64,000 nucleotides of DNA from CANDYO01 sp049653745 (GCA_049653745.1 JBASGW010000031.1:43224-107223), one strand, 5' to 3'; shown: positions 43,065 to 51,163, numbered from the stretch's first letter. The notes: a model not told the origin generated them from the letters alone. Numbers and translations are program-made.

Positions 43065-44351
43065 ATGCAAATAATCAACAGAATAAATCAAATTTTAAAA
43101 ATAGCAGTACTATTAAACCTAATTTCTAGCTTTACTTGCTGGGCAACTGATAATAGCGAAAGAGCAGCGGGAGCTGAGGTTGAAAATGTAGATATGATCT
43201 CTTCTTATGAGGAAGATGACATTGATATTGATTGGACTGATTTGCCTAAAAATATTCAACAAAGATTGATGAAGAATTTTGATTATGGACTAAATGAAGA
43301 GCCAAAACAAATAAAATTTAAACAGTTAAAAATTATAATACACCCTGAACTTAAAACTAATTTTAATAAAATTAATTTAGAAAAAGTTAGAGACCATTTT
43401 TCTACAACTAAAGAAGGAAAAAAGCTTTCAAGAACTCTAGATAAGCATATTAAAGCAAAAGCTGCCGCAGAAAGAAAGGCTAAGTTGAATAAACAACAAG
43501 CAGAACTGAATAAAAGTATGGATGACCTAAAGATCAGAGTTAAGGAGATTACAGAAGAAGCGCAAAACACCATTGAACAATCTAGAGTTCAAAAAACAGT
43601 GCCGCAGCAGCAAACAGATAAGTTTAATAGTAATGGAGAAGTTGGATCTCCTGATCCTAAAGAGCAGAAACTAGCAGAAGGGGTAGCGAGGGCAAACAAA
43701 GAGTTTACGTCTAAGCCGGAAGAGCCAAAGACTTATAATCCCTATGATGAGAAAGAGATGGCTGCGGCAGAGAGCAAGGCTAGAGCTCAGAAGGAGTTTA
43801 CGTCTAAGCCGGAAGAGCCAAAGACTCATAACCCTAGTAATAAGGAGATAGCTGCGGCAGAGACGGTGGCTAAAGTTAAGCAAGAACCCGAGTTAAAGGA
43901 GAGGAAGCGTCAAGAGAAAATAGAAGCAGAGAAAAAGTCCGCGGCAGAGAGCAATACTAGAGCTCAGAAAGAGTTCGCGTCTAAGCCAGAGGAGCTAAAC
44001 ACTCATAACCCTAGTAATAAGGAGATGGCTGCCGCTGAAGAGGGATTTAGATCTAAACGAAAAGCTGAGAAACAAAAAGCTGAGAAACAAAAAGCTGAGA
44101 AACAAAAAGCCAAGGCTAAACAAGATACCTCATCAGAAGAGCAAAGAGCTTCAGCAAATCAAACAGAGAAAATAACTAATTCTGTTTCTGTCACTACAGG
44201 AGAAGCTAAATTCAATAATCAACAAAAAAGCAATATTCCTAGTGCAAATTCAAGTTCTAGTTATGTTCGCCATAAAGGTGATATTAAAAGTACCATTGAC
44301 AGAATAAAAATAACAAATTTTGATATAGTAAATAATGCTTTAAGTGAATAA
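43065..44351 (+). CDS. Exported Lys/Glu-rich tandem-repeat protein
   Basis: 428 residues. A signal peptide is clear (about 1-29, ending FTCWA then TDN). Residues about 120-180 are a charged coiled coil (KAAAERKAKLNKQQAEL). From about 205 to 330 an imperfect repeat recurs about three times: RAQKEFTSKPEEPK, then T-x-NPSNKEMAAAE. A pure AEKQK triplet repeat (44060-44110) follows, then an Ala/Ser/Asn-rich tail. I recognise no family and no enzyme. Its position directly after the TpsB-like gene makes it the candidate cargo or a periplasmic partner. It lacks the beta-helix TPS domain expected of TpsA. Confidence 0.75.
   Translation: MQIINRINQILKIAVLLNLISSFTCWATDNSERAAGAEVENVDMISSYEEDDIDIDWTDLPKNIQQRLMKNFDYGLNEEPKQIKFKQLKIIIHPELKTNFNKINLEKVRDHFSTTKEGKKLSRTLDKHIKAKAAAERKAKLNKQQAELNKSMDDLKIRVKEITEEAQNTIEQSRVQKTVPQQQTDKFNSNGEVGSPDPKEQKLAEGVARANKEFTSKPEEPKTYNPYDEKEMAAAESKARAQKEFTSKPEEPKTHNPSNKEIAAAETVAKVKQEPELKERKRQEKIEAEKKSAAESNTRAQKEFASKPEELNTHNPSNKEMAAAEEGFRSKRKAEKQKAEKQKAEKQKAKAKQDTSSEEQRASANQTEKITNSVSVTTGEAKFNNQQKSNIPSANSSSSYVRHKGDIKSTIDRIKITNFDIVNNALSE
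43674..44043 (+). repeat. Imperfect coding repeats, about 105-bp unit
   Basis: Two adjacent copies and a third after an insert share TTTACGTCTAAGCCGGAAGA and CCTAGTAATAAGGAGAT type blocks; the nucleotide identity is high, pointing to recent duplication within the gene. Unit boundaries are approximate. Confidence 0.75.
44060..44110 (+). repeat. 15-bp tandem repeat (about three copies)
   Basis: AAAGCTGAGAAACAA is repeated in tandem, encoding AEKQK three times. Copies are identical, so the array may vary in number between strains without breaking the frame. Confidence 0.85.
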
Positions 44352-44373
44352 AGCTAAAATAGTTGGAGGAATA

Positions 44374-45225
44374 ATGATTGTAACAGTAGCAGAAGAAAAT
44401 AAATTATTTAGAGATTTATTAAGCCCAGATATTTCTAGCCAAGAAAAAATAGTAGCTTGGCAAGTTATGTTAGATAAAGGAATGAAGAGCACCAGAACTA
44501 ATGTAGAAGGTGATTCAGTTTTAGCTATTGCTGCATATATGGGTGATACAGAGCTTCTAAAATATGCTTTGGATATAGTTAAAGTAGATCCAAATATTCA
44601 GAATAAAGAAGGGCAAACACCCCTGATGCTTGCAGCAAAAGAAGGAAACTTAGCTGAAATAAATCTTTTAATAGAAAGGCAAGCTGATACGACCATGGTT
44701 GATAGACAAGGAGATAATGCTTTGGATTATGTACAAAGGCATTTGAGCCACGAGCCCAATTATATAAGTTGTTACGATGCTGTTGAAAAGGGGCAGGATG
44801 CTTTTGTTGAAAATTTAAAAGAACAAGAAAAAGCAGCCATAGCTTTAAAAGAGCTTACCCAGAATCTTAATCTTGGAAGTAACAATATAATTGCCCCCGC
44901 AGCTGTGAATGAAACTTATTTAAATACAACAATGCCCTCAAATTCTACTACCCCTAGGATTGAGTCACCAGCAGAGAGTAATCCTTACTTAAATTATGGC
45001 GCTGTGGGATTGGTGGCCGCTACAGCAGCATTAGGGGTGGCAAAGATACTGAGTAGAGTTTTTAAACCTACAGAATCTAAAGAAGATAAAAAAACGCAAG
45101 AAAAGAAAGAACGTGATAATTTAATAGATGAGCTTGAATCGCCTGCATTAAACACTAGGCAGGGAGCAACTCCAGAAAAAATAAAAGGTGTAGCTTCGAG
45201 GTTAAGAGCAAGGGGAACCAAATAA
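44374..45225 (+). CDS. Ankyrin-repeat protein with C-terminal membrane segment
   Basis: I start at ATG 44374, which has a strong GGAGG five bases upstream, instead of the overlapping GTG at 44344; this gives 283 residues. Ankyrin repeats are at about residues 50-125: GDSVLAIAAYMGDTELL, EGQTPLMLAAKEGNLAEINLL and QGDNALDYVQRHL. A hydrophobic helix (about 208-227: YGAVGLVAATAALGVAKIL) precedes a basic/acidic tail ending RLRARGTK. There is no N-terminal signal peptide, so it may be inserted by its C-terminal helix or be exported by another route. It is the last gene of the TpsB-like operon. Ankyrin proteins are common host-directed effectors in Rickettsiales. Confidence 0.78.
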   Translation: MIVTVAEENKLFRDLLSPDISSQEKIVAWQVMLDKGMKSTRTNVEGDSVLAIAAYMGDTELLKYALDIVKVDPNIQNKEGQTPLMLAAKEGNLAEINLLIERQADTTMVDRQGDNALDYVQRHLSHEPNYISCYDAVEKGQDAFVENLKEQEKAAIALKELTQNLNLGSNNIIAPAAVNETYLNTTMPSNSTTPRIESPAESNPYLNYGAVGLVAATAALGVAKILSRVFKPTESKEDKKTQEKKERDNLIDELESPALNTRQGATPEKIKGVASRLRARGTK

Positions 45226-45270
45226 CCTCTTTTCATCAGATTTAAATTAAAGAGCGGTTTATATACCATC

Positions 45271-45918
45271 TTATAGACTTAACCAAAGCATAAATAAAGG
45301 AGTGCTTAGAAAAGTTATCATTAGCTTAAAACGATAACTATTAAATATTAAAGACCATTTTTGTTCATTAGGAAGCGCTCCAAATAAGGCCATAACACTA
45401 ATAACCAAAGTAGTATCAATTAATAAAGCTATAGAAGTGATAATGTTATTTCTTAACCATAAATACTTGTCTTTGGTAAGTTTTTTTATAGTTATATAAA
45501 TAATGATATCTATATTCTGAGAAAAATAACAAGCAAATGCTGAAGCTAGAAAAGCAGCGCCATACATTCCAAATACTTGATGAAATAACACATTATCAAG
45601 TTTAGACCAAGAAGTTGCAGGCAAATAATCCATAAAAGCGATAGTTAAAGCTGCAAATATGTTAAGAGATAATCCTAACTTAACACAAAAACTAGCCTTA
45701 TCCTTGCCAAAGATTTCAGTAATTAAATCGGCTATCAAAAAAGTAAAAGGATAAAAAAGCGCTCCTGAAGATAATTCGAAATTTAAAAACAATAAATTTA
45801 AAGAAACAAATTTTTGATAAGTTAAATTGCCAATAATTATTAATGAAGCAAAACAAGCACATAATATTACATAGATTTGTACTTCTTTTTGTACTTTGTA
45901 TTCTGGCTTTGATTCCAT
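45271..45918 (-). CDS. YhhQ/VUT-family transporter (queuosine precursor uptake)
   Basis: 215-residue membrane protein with about six hydrophobic helices. It has the YhhQ-family loop FLIADLITEIFGK (about residues 60-72), a Gln/Asn-rich helix (FACYFSQNIDIIIYI) and the RNNIITSIALLIDT block near the C-terminus. E. coli YhhQ imports queuosine precursors (preQ0/preQ1); other members import different bases. Uptake of a tRNA-modification precursor would suit a host-dependent organism. tgt and queG are not in the window, so substrate is by family only. Confidence 0.85.
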   Translation of the reverse strand: MESKPEYKVQKEVQIYVILCACFASLIIIGNLTYQKFVSLNLLFLNFELSSGALFYPFTFLIADLITEIFGKDKASFCVKLGLSLNIFAALTIAFMDYLPATSWSKLDNVLFHQVFGMYGAAFLASAFACYFSQNIDIIIYITIKKLTKDKYLWLRNNIITSIALLIDTTLVISVMALFGALPNEQKWSLIFNSYRFKLMITFLSTPLFMLWLSL

Positions 45919-45988
45919 AATAAATTGATTGAATCAATTAATGGATACTTTATAGTGCTTGTATGAGAGAGGTTTATAATAAAATGCA

Positions 45989-46726
45989 ATGCCAAGATAT
46001 AAAATAACTATAGAATATGATGGAACTAAGCTAGCTGGTTGGCAATATCAGAATAATGGGCTTTCAGTGCAGCAATGTTTAGAAGAAGCTATTGAGAAAT
46101 TTTCTAAAGAAAAAGTAAAAGTACATGGATCAGGAAGAACAGATGCTGGAGTGCATGCTTTAGCGCAAATAGCACATTTTGATTTAGATAAAGATTTTTG
46201 TGAGCATGTTATTTTAAGGGCCATAAACCATTTTTTAAAACCCAATAAAGTAATGTTAACTGCTTGTGAAATTGTTGATAATCAATTCCATGCAAGATTT
46301 TCTGCTAAAAGACGTAATTATCAATATGTGATACTAAATAGACGTTATCCAAGTGTATTAGATATAAACAGGGTTTGGCATGTTAAAGATGAGCTTGATT
46401 TAACAAAAATGCAGAAATCTGCTGCTTTACTTATTGGTCAGCATGATTTTAGTAGTTTTAGGGCTGTGCAGTGCCAAGCATTGTCGCCAATAAGGACTAT
46501 TGAAGAAATTAATATTCAGAAAATAGGTGAAAAATTTATTTTTAATCTCAGAGCTCCATCTTTTCTTCACCATATGGTGCGTAATATAGTGGGCACTTTA
46601 GTATTAGTTGGTAAAGGCAAGTGGGAAGTTGAAGATGTGGCAAAGGCCTTGGCCGCTAAGGACAGAAAGGCTTCTGGCCCTACGGCTCCTGCTTGTGGAC
46701 TATATTTTGAAAAGGTGGAATATTAA
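45989..46726 (+). CDS. truA: TruA, tRNA pseudouridine(38-40) synthase
   Basis: Makes pseudouridine at positions 38-40 of tRNA anticodon arms. The catalytic Asp52 is in GSGRTDAGVHAL; ARFSAKRRNYQY, DFSSFRAVQC and FLHHMVRNIVGTLV are family blocks. Length (245) is normal. Its last 47 bases overlap the convergent rnpA, so the two genes share coding DNA at their 3' ends. Confidence 0.95.
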   Translation: MPRYKITIEYDGTKLAGWQYQNNGLSVQQCLEEAIEKFSKEKVKVHGSGRTDAGVHALAQIAHFDLDKDFCEHVILRAINHFLKPNKVMLTACEIVDNQFHARFSAKRRNYQYVILNRRYPSVLDINRVWHVKDELDLTKMQKSAALLIGQHDFSSFRAVQCQALSPIRTIEEINIQKIGEKFIFNLRAPSFLHHMVRNIVGTLVLVGKGKWEVEDVAKALAAKDRKASGPTAPACGLYFEKVEY

Positions 46727-47039
46727 AGGCTTCATGGCTTTTATTTATTTTGTTTATTAAGTTAGAGCAGTCTTTAAGCAATGCAGGGAATGCAAGAGGT
46801 GAGGTATTAACTCTAGCCAATAAAATTAATTTGATAGGAGGAGTGTTTGGTTTAATATGAACCCTAAGTAATTCCCGTAGCCTGCGCTTTGAACGATTGC
46901 GCTTAACAGCATTGCCAATTTTTTTACTAGCAATGATGGTTGTTGAAGATTCTTGTGAAAATAAAAAAAAGGCAATAAAACTGTTTGAAACAAATTTATT
47001 GCCTTTATCAAAAATTTCTTTTAGGTCTAAACTAGCCAC
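46680..47039 (-). CDS. rnpA: RnpA, ribonuclease P protein component
   Basis: Basic cofactor that helps the RNase P RNA bind pre-tRNA. The RNR motif is NAVKRNRSKRRLRELLR (about residues 43-59), preceded by FFLFSQ and IIASKKIG. The start is GTG at 47039 (MASLDLKEIF), seven bases after the rpmH stop. Length is 119 residues. The 3' end overlaps truA by 47 bases, adding a tail (FNIPPFQNIVHKQEP) that may be dispensable. The rpmH-rnpA order is nearly universal. Confidence 0.92.
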   Translation of the reverse strand: MASLDLKEIFDKGNKFVSNSFIAFFLFSQESSTTIIASKKIGNAVKRNRSKRRLRELLRVHIKPNTPPIKLILLARVNTSPLAFPALLKDCSNLINKINKSHEAFNIPPFQNIVHKQEP

Positions 47040-47046
47040 TATTTAG

Positions 47047-47184
47047 CTAGCTAACGCAAAGACGCTTGCGACCTTTTTTCCTACGGTTGTTTAGCACTTT
47101 TCTTCCACCAACTGTGGCCATTCTAGCGCGGAAACCGTGGCGATTCTTCTTTACTCTAACACTAGGTTGATACGTACGCTTCAC
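47047..47184 (-). CDS. rpmH: RpmH, 50S ribosomal protein L34
   Basis: A 45-residue frame too short for most gene lists. It reads MKRTYQPSVRVKKNRHGFRA then RMATVGGRKVLNNRRKKGRKR, the complete L34 pattern. It uses a GTG start at 47184 with AAAGGA about nine bases upstream, and a TAG stop at 47047-47049. It is directly upstream of rnpA, as in almost all bacteria. The sequence leaves no room for doubt on identity. Confidence 0.96.
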   Translation of the reverse strand: MKRTYQPSVRVKKNRHGFRARMATVGGRKVLNNRRKKGRKRLCVS

Positions 47185-47257
47185 TTTACATTCCTTTAAT
47201 TATGAACTACAATTGGATACAATCTAATAATTCTTACACAATAAGTCAACTGTAAAT

Positions 47258-48193
47258 ATGAGACAATTAAAATTAATTGCTATTTTGTTATTTTACCCGT
47301 GCTATTTGATGGGTTTAAATACTGTTGATAATTTAACAGATCTTGATGTTTTTTCTAAAATCACCGATGCTTTTGCACATGCTTGGAATTATAAAGTAAT
47401 TACTTTAGATAATCAAATAATTACTTTGGCTAACATTGTAATAGCTATAGTTTCTTTGGTTCTTGGTCTTAGAGTAGCAAGATATTCTAGTGCTATTTTT
47501 AAAAGAAGATTGTTTAATTTAATAGATTTAGATAAGAATTCTAGAAATATTGTTGGTAGGGTAATAGATTATTTATTTTTAATAATAATTATAATAATAG
47601 TTTTAGATATTGCAGGAGTTCCTCTAAATATTTTTGCCTTCATAGGGGGGGCTGTTGTTATTAGTGTGGGTTTATCAGCTCAACATTTATTTAATAATTT
47701 TATTAGTGGAATTGTTTTAATAATAGAAAGTAAAGTTAAGGTGGGTGATATAATAGAGTTTGATAATGTAATTGCTAAAGTGGAAAGCATTGAAGCAAGA
47801 ATGGTGCAATTGAGAACTCAAACTAATATAGACATATTTATACCTCATAGTAAGCTGATGCAAGAGAGATTTACTAACTGGACTAATAATGGCGGTAGAG
47901 TTCGCTTAAGTACAGAATTTAAAATTGATAGTAAAGATAAGGTTAATTTTAAATTAGAAGATATTCTTTTAAATGCAATATTACAAAATAGACATATTTT
48001 GATAACTCCTAAGCCTCAAATTATTTTGTTAGATTTTGATAATAATCTTCTTCATTATGAATTAAATTTTTGGGTAAATTTATATGAAGTGGATCGTAGG
48101 TTGATACTTAGTGAAATTAATAATCAAATATTTAATACTCTGGCAGCACATCACATTTCTTTGGCTATTCCTAGCATTCGGCATATTAAATAA
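47258..48193 (+). CDS. mscS: MscS-family mechanosensitive channel
   Basis: Small-conductance channel that relieves osmotic stress. A signal-like hydrophobic N-terminus, two further membrane helices (ITLANIVIAIVSLVLGLRV and IIIIIIVLDIAGV), and the pore helix FAFIGGAVVISVGLSAQHLFNNFISG (cited as GGAVVISVGLSAQHLFNN, about residues 130-147) are followed by the beta domain KVGDIIEF. Length (311) matches MscS. A 7-G run (47645-47651) falls in the pore-helix codons. It is divergent from rpmH. Confidence 0.9.
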   Translation: MRQLKLIAILLFYPCYLMGLNTVDNLTDLDVFSKITDAFAHAWNYKVITLDNQIITLANIVIAIVSLVLGLRVARYSSAIFKRRLFNLIDLDKNSRNIVGRVIDYLFLIIIIIIVLDIAGVPLNIFAFIGGAVVISVGLSAQHLFNNFISGIVLIIESKVKVGDIIEFDNVIAKVESIEARMVQLRTQTNIDIFIPHSKLMQERFTNWTNNGGRVRLSTEFKIDSKDKVNFKLEDILLNAILQNRHILITPKPQIILLDFDNNLLHYELNFWVNLYEVDRRLILSEINNQIFNTLAAHHISLAIPSIRHIK

Positions 48194-48197
48194 TATC

Positions 48198-48226
48198 TTG
48201 AAATTTATAATCTAGAACTTTATACT
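48198..48226 (+). promoter_or_regulatory. Consensus-like promoter for the 145-aa Cys-motif gene
   Basis: TTGAAA (48198-48203), a 17-base spacer and TATACT (48221-48226), 5/6 and 5/6 matches to the sigma70 consensus at ideal spacing. It lies between the mscS stop and the Cys-motif gene, whose ATG is 69 bases after the -10. An AAAGGAG ribosome site precedes that ATG. The gene therefore seems to be transcribed on its own. Confidence 0.55.
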
Positions 48227-48294
48227 TTTTCTTAGCTTAAAGACTAGGCAGATCTGAAACACTTTTAATTTTTTACAAAGGAGAAAATAAAATC

Positions 48295-48732
48295 ATGAGT
48301 GAAGAAAATAAAATATGCGTTACTTCAACCCACAGTTACACTTCGGAGTTTAAACCAATATGTAAAGTTGATATTACAAAAGCACTAACTGGTTTATTTA
48401 CAATGCAAAGCCATAAGGGGCATGTTATTCGTGCATATTGTACAGATGAAGATATTTGTAAGCAGTTTAAGCAAGCGGTGTCATTAGCTAAAATAACAAT
48501 AGTGAGTAGTTTAAATAATATCCCTATGCCAGAAGCAGCGGCAGCGGAAGAAGCTAGAGTAGCTGAAGAAGCTAGAGTAGCCGAGGAAGCAAGAGTAGCT
48601 GAAGAAGTTATCTCTTCAACTGGAGAAAGTTTGGATTCTGGTTGTACAGATCTTCCTTTAGAAGGTGTATGCTTAGAAGGATTTGATCTTAATTTAGCTG
48701 GAGATTGTTGCGTAGCCGTAACTGCTGGCTAA
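48295..48732 (+). CDS. Small cysteine-motif protein with EEARVA repeats, unknown function
   Basis: 145 residues, no signal peptide. Three parts: an N-terminal domain (about 1-80) with four cysteines (KICVTS, PICKVD, AYCTDEDICKQF); a charged helical spacer made of three tandem EEARVA units (about 85-102, an 18-bp DNA repeat); and a C-terminal Cys segment SGCTDLPLEGVCLEGFDL then GDCCV. The end resembles that of the 100-residue island protein at 36759-37061. I do not recognise a family. It has a consensus-like promoter and an AAAGGAG ribosome site and stands alone between mscS and ccmG. It could be a surface, effector or metal-binding protein; nothing here decides. Confidence 0.72.
   Translation: MSEENKICVTSTHSYTSEFKPICKVDITKALTGLFTMQSHKGHVIRAYCTDEDICKQFKQAVSLAKITIVSSLNNIPMPEAAAAEEARVAEEARVAEEARVAEEVISSTGESLDSGCTDLPLEGVCLEGFDLNLAGDCCVAVTAG
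48547..48600 (+). repeat. 18-bp tandem repeat, three copies
   Basis: GAAGAAGCTAGAGTAGCT and two near-identical copies encode EEARVA three times in the Cys-motif protein; the third copy differs by two bases. Copy number could vary in frame between strains. Confidence 0.85.
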
Positions 48733-48747
48733 AAATAATTAACTTTG

Positions 48748-48777
48748 CTAGGAAAGTATAAATCTTTATTTTCCTAG
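48748..48777. terminator. Bidirectional terminator hairpin
   Basis: CTAGGAAA and TTTCCTAG form a perfect 8-bp stem with a 14-base loop between the convergent Cys-motif gene and ccmG; the right arm lies in the last ccmG codons. T-rich sequence follows on the plus strand. Confidence 0.5.
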
Positions 48778-49275
48778 TATTTTAGGAATAATATTCTTTT
48801 CCACCTCTTCTTTGAATAAAATACCCAAATAACGAGCAATAACTATTCCATCAGGATTAATTATTATGGTTTCTGGAATCATTTTATTTTTCAATAATGT
48901 TGATATTTTATTATCAAAATCAAAAACAACATAGTCATAAGGAGTTGCTTTAATATTAAAATTGAATAATTTAGAGATCTTATCTTTTACAACTACTCCA
49001 ATTATTGGTGTGTTAGTCTCTTCTTTTATATGATTAAGCAAGGTGTAATCTTCTTTGCATGCAGAGCACCAAGAAGAAAATATATGAAGGATATAAAATT
49101 TGCCCTTGAAATCGGTTAAGTCTAAAGGGCTTTGATTAAGTTGCTTTAATTTTAATTGAGATAATTCATAGATATAAGCTTTTGGTTGCTTATTTTTATC
49201 CAAACTTAAGTATAAAACTATAATAATAGCTGCTGTAATAAAAATAGGAATATAATTAACTAGAGGGCGACGCAT
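48766..49275 (-). CDS. ccmG: CcmG/DsbE-type thioredoxin-like protein
   Basis: Membrane-anchored periplasmic thiol-disulfide protein that keeps apocytochrome c cysteines reduced for heme attachment. An N-terminal anchor (about residues 9-25) is followed by a TlpA/ResA-type fold: LTDFKGKFYILHIF, the active site WCSAC (Cys70-Cys73, where CcmG often has WCxxC), and IIGVVVKD. Length (169) is normal. It overlaps ccmF by 20 bases. The pairing with CcmF supports the cytochrome c role over a general DsbE role. Confidence 0.88.
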   Translation of the reverse strand: MRRPLVNYIPIFITAAIIIVLYLSLDKNKQPKAYIYELSQLKLKQLNQSPLDLTDFKGKFYILHIFSSWCSACKEDYTLLNHIKEETNTPIIGVVVKDKISKLFNFNIKATPYDYVVFDFDNKISTLLKNKMIPETIIINPDGIVIARYLGILFKEEVEKNIIPKILGK

Positions 49276-51163
49276 AAATCTCTTTCTTTTGTTTTATTAA
49301 TAACAATATACCGCAACTAAATAATATTCCAAATATTAACCATAGCCAACTAATTAATGGTTTATAATATAATTTAATACTAACATCCCCATTTTCAGTA
49401 ATTTCGCTAATTACAGCGTATAAGTCATAATAAATATTATGATAGATTGAAGATTCAGAAGTTTGCTTTTTTTCTACAGGATAATAGCGTATTTGTGGCG
49501 TAAGGGTGGCTACTTCATTATTATTTTTAGTTATATTTAAAACTACACTTCCTGCTAAATAGTTTAATGTGGCTTGGTTTTCTTTTTTTATATAATTAAT
49601 ATTAAAGTCAATAAATTGAATTTTATCACCCTCATGCATATTTACTAATAATTCTTGAGAATTTGTTTCGGTAAAAGCAATATTCATAGCAAATAATCCC
49701 ACAGTTAAATGTGATAACCATATTAAATAAAACTTAAAAGAAAGGGGGGAGGCCATTCTTTGGATAAACCAGAAAGTCATTCTTATTGCCACTAAGCATC
49801 CCAAAGAAAAAGCTCCAGTTACTATTAAGCTAGGAGTTTTAGAAGAAAAAAAATAAAAAATTATAGAAAGAGACGAGCTTATAATAAATGAATAAGTAAA
49901 ATGTTTATAATGAACTGGCAAAATATTTTTCCAGGTTGCCGGTAGCGTTAAGGCTAGGAGCAATAATATAGGAAATAAAACGGGTATAAAAGTAGTTTCA
50001 AAAAACTCTCTTGCAACACTAATTTGGTCACCTCTATATAGTTCTGTAAGTAAAGGATATAATAAAGATAATAATATAAGAGAGGTAGCAATTACCCAGA
50101 AAATATTTGCAATATTAATGCCACCAAAGCGAGATAACCAATTAGTTTCTTTGTTTGATTGAAAATGATGTATCTTGAAAGCAAAAATTCCTAATGAAAT
50201 TAAAGCATACCCGGACAATAGCTTTAAAATAAAAATTCCTCTATTTGGATCATTAGCAAAAGAGTGAACAGAAGTGATCACTCCTGATCGAACTAAGAAT
50301 GTTGCTAAGATTGAAAGTAAGAAGGTAAATAATGCAAGTAATATGGTCCATTTATAGTTAGTGTTTAGTTTTTTTGTAACATAAATTGAATGAATTAAAG
50401 CAGTTGAAGTGAGCCAAGGTAAGAGGGAAGCATTTTCTACTGGATCCCAAAACCAATAGCCACCCCAGCCAAGTTCTCTATAGGCCCACCAGCTTCCTAA
50501 ACCAACGCCTAAGCTCAAAAAACTCCAAGAAAGGAGAGACCATTTATGCATTATATTTAGTAAATTAGAAGATAATTGATGCTTCATTAAAGCAGCAATA
50601 GAAATTGCAAAAGCTATTAGAGTGGTTATATAGCCAAGATATAATATAGGTGGATGAATTGCTAAGCCTATATCTTGAAGAAGAGGATTAAAGCCGTTTC
50701 CTTGTTCAGGAACGGGATATATTTTTATAAAAGGATTTGATTTTAAAATTGTATAAGAAAGTAAAGAGCTGGTAATTATAATCTGAACTGTATAAATCCA
50801 TATTTTTTCGCTAGATGAAATTTTATGATTGGTAAAAATATAATTCACTAATGATAATAAAAATACCCATAAAAGCATTGAGCCTTCATGATTGCTCCAT
50901 ACGCCAGAAATTTTGAATATTAAAGGTATTGCTATATGAGAATTACGTGCAACATTATAAAGAGAGAAATCTGAAGAGATATAAGCATAGCTTAAAGAAA
51001 TAAAAGCAAAGCTGATAAAAATGCATTGGAATAAAATAATATTTTCAAGAATTCTGGTGAAGCTATGCTTATTAAGCCTATTTAACCAAATAAATCCCAA
51101 TGGAATCAAAAATGCAATTAAGATAGATAGTATAAGGCCTAGTTGTGCTAAATTAGCGTGCAT
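49256..51163 (-). CDS. ccmF: CcmF, cytochrome c heme lyase subunit
   Basis: Large inner-membrane protein of the system I cytochrome c maturation pathway that joins heme from CcmE to apocytochrome. Many membrane helices (roughly 14) and the tryptophan-rich WWD domain GWGGYWFWDPVENASLLPWL (about residues 232-251) identify it. Flanking His residues (HNHEGSML-like SNHEGSMLLW, about 90) are expected heme ligands. Length (635) is normal. It overlaps ccmG downstream and the YciI-like gene upstream by 11 bases. ccmA-E and ccmH are not in the window; dispersed ccm genes are common in Rickettsiales. Confidence 0.95.
   Translation of the reverse strand: MHANLAQLGLILSILIAFLIPLGFIWLNRLNKHSFTRILENIILFQCIFISFAFISLSYAYISSDFSLYNVARNSHIAIPLIFKISGVWSNHEGSMLLWVFLLSLVNYIFTNHKISSSEKIWIYTVQIIITSSLLSYTILKSNPFIKIYPVPEQGNGFNPLLQDIGLAIHPPILYLGYITTLIAFAISIAALMKHQLSSNLLNIMHKWSLLSWSFLSLGVGLGSWWAYRELGWGGYWFWDPVENASLLPWLTSTALIHSIYVTKKLNTNYKWTILLALFTFLLSILATFLVRSGVITSVHSFANDPNRGIFILKLLSGYALISLGIFAFKIHHFQSNKETNWLSRFGGINIANIFWVIATSLILLSLLYPLLTELYRGDQISVAREFFETTFIPVLFPILLLLALTLPATWKNILPVHYKHFTYSFIISSSLSIIFYFFSSKTPSLIVTGAFSLGCLVAIRMTFWFIQRMASPLSFKFYLIWLSHLTVGLFAMNIAFTETNSQELLVNMHEGDKIQFIDFNINYIKKENQATLNYLAGSVVLNITKNNNEVATLTPQIRYYPVEKKQTSESSIYHNIYYDLYAVISEITENGDVSIKLYYKPLISWLWLIFGILFSCGILLLIKQKKEIYASPSS

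Noticed and set aside
43283..43883. Minus-strand frames opposite the coiled-repeat gene
   Set aside because: They are antisense shadows created by the Lys/Glu-rich codon pattern and have no ribosome site or conserved motif.
48547..48600. Possible CRISPR-like repeat array
   Set aside because: The 18-bp units are directly adjacent without spacers and lie in frame within a gene; no cas gene is present in the window.
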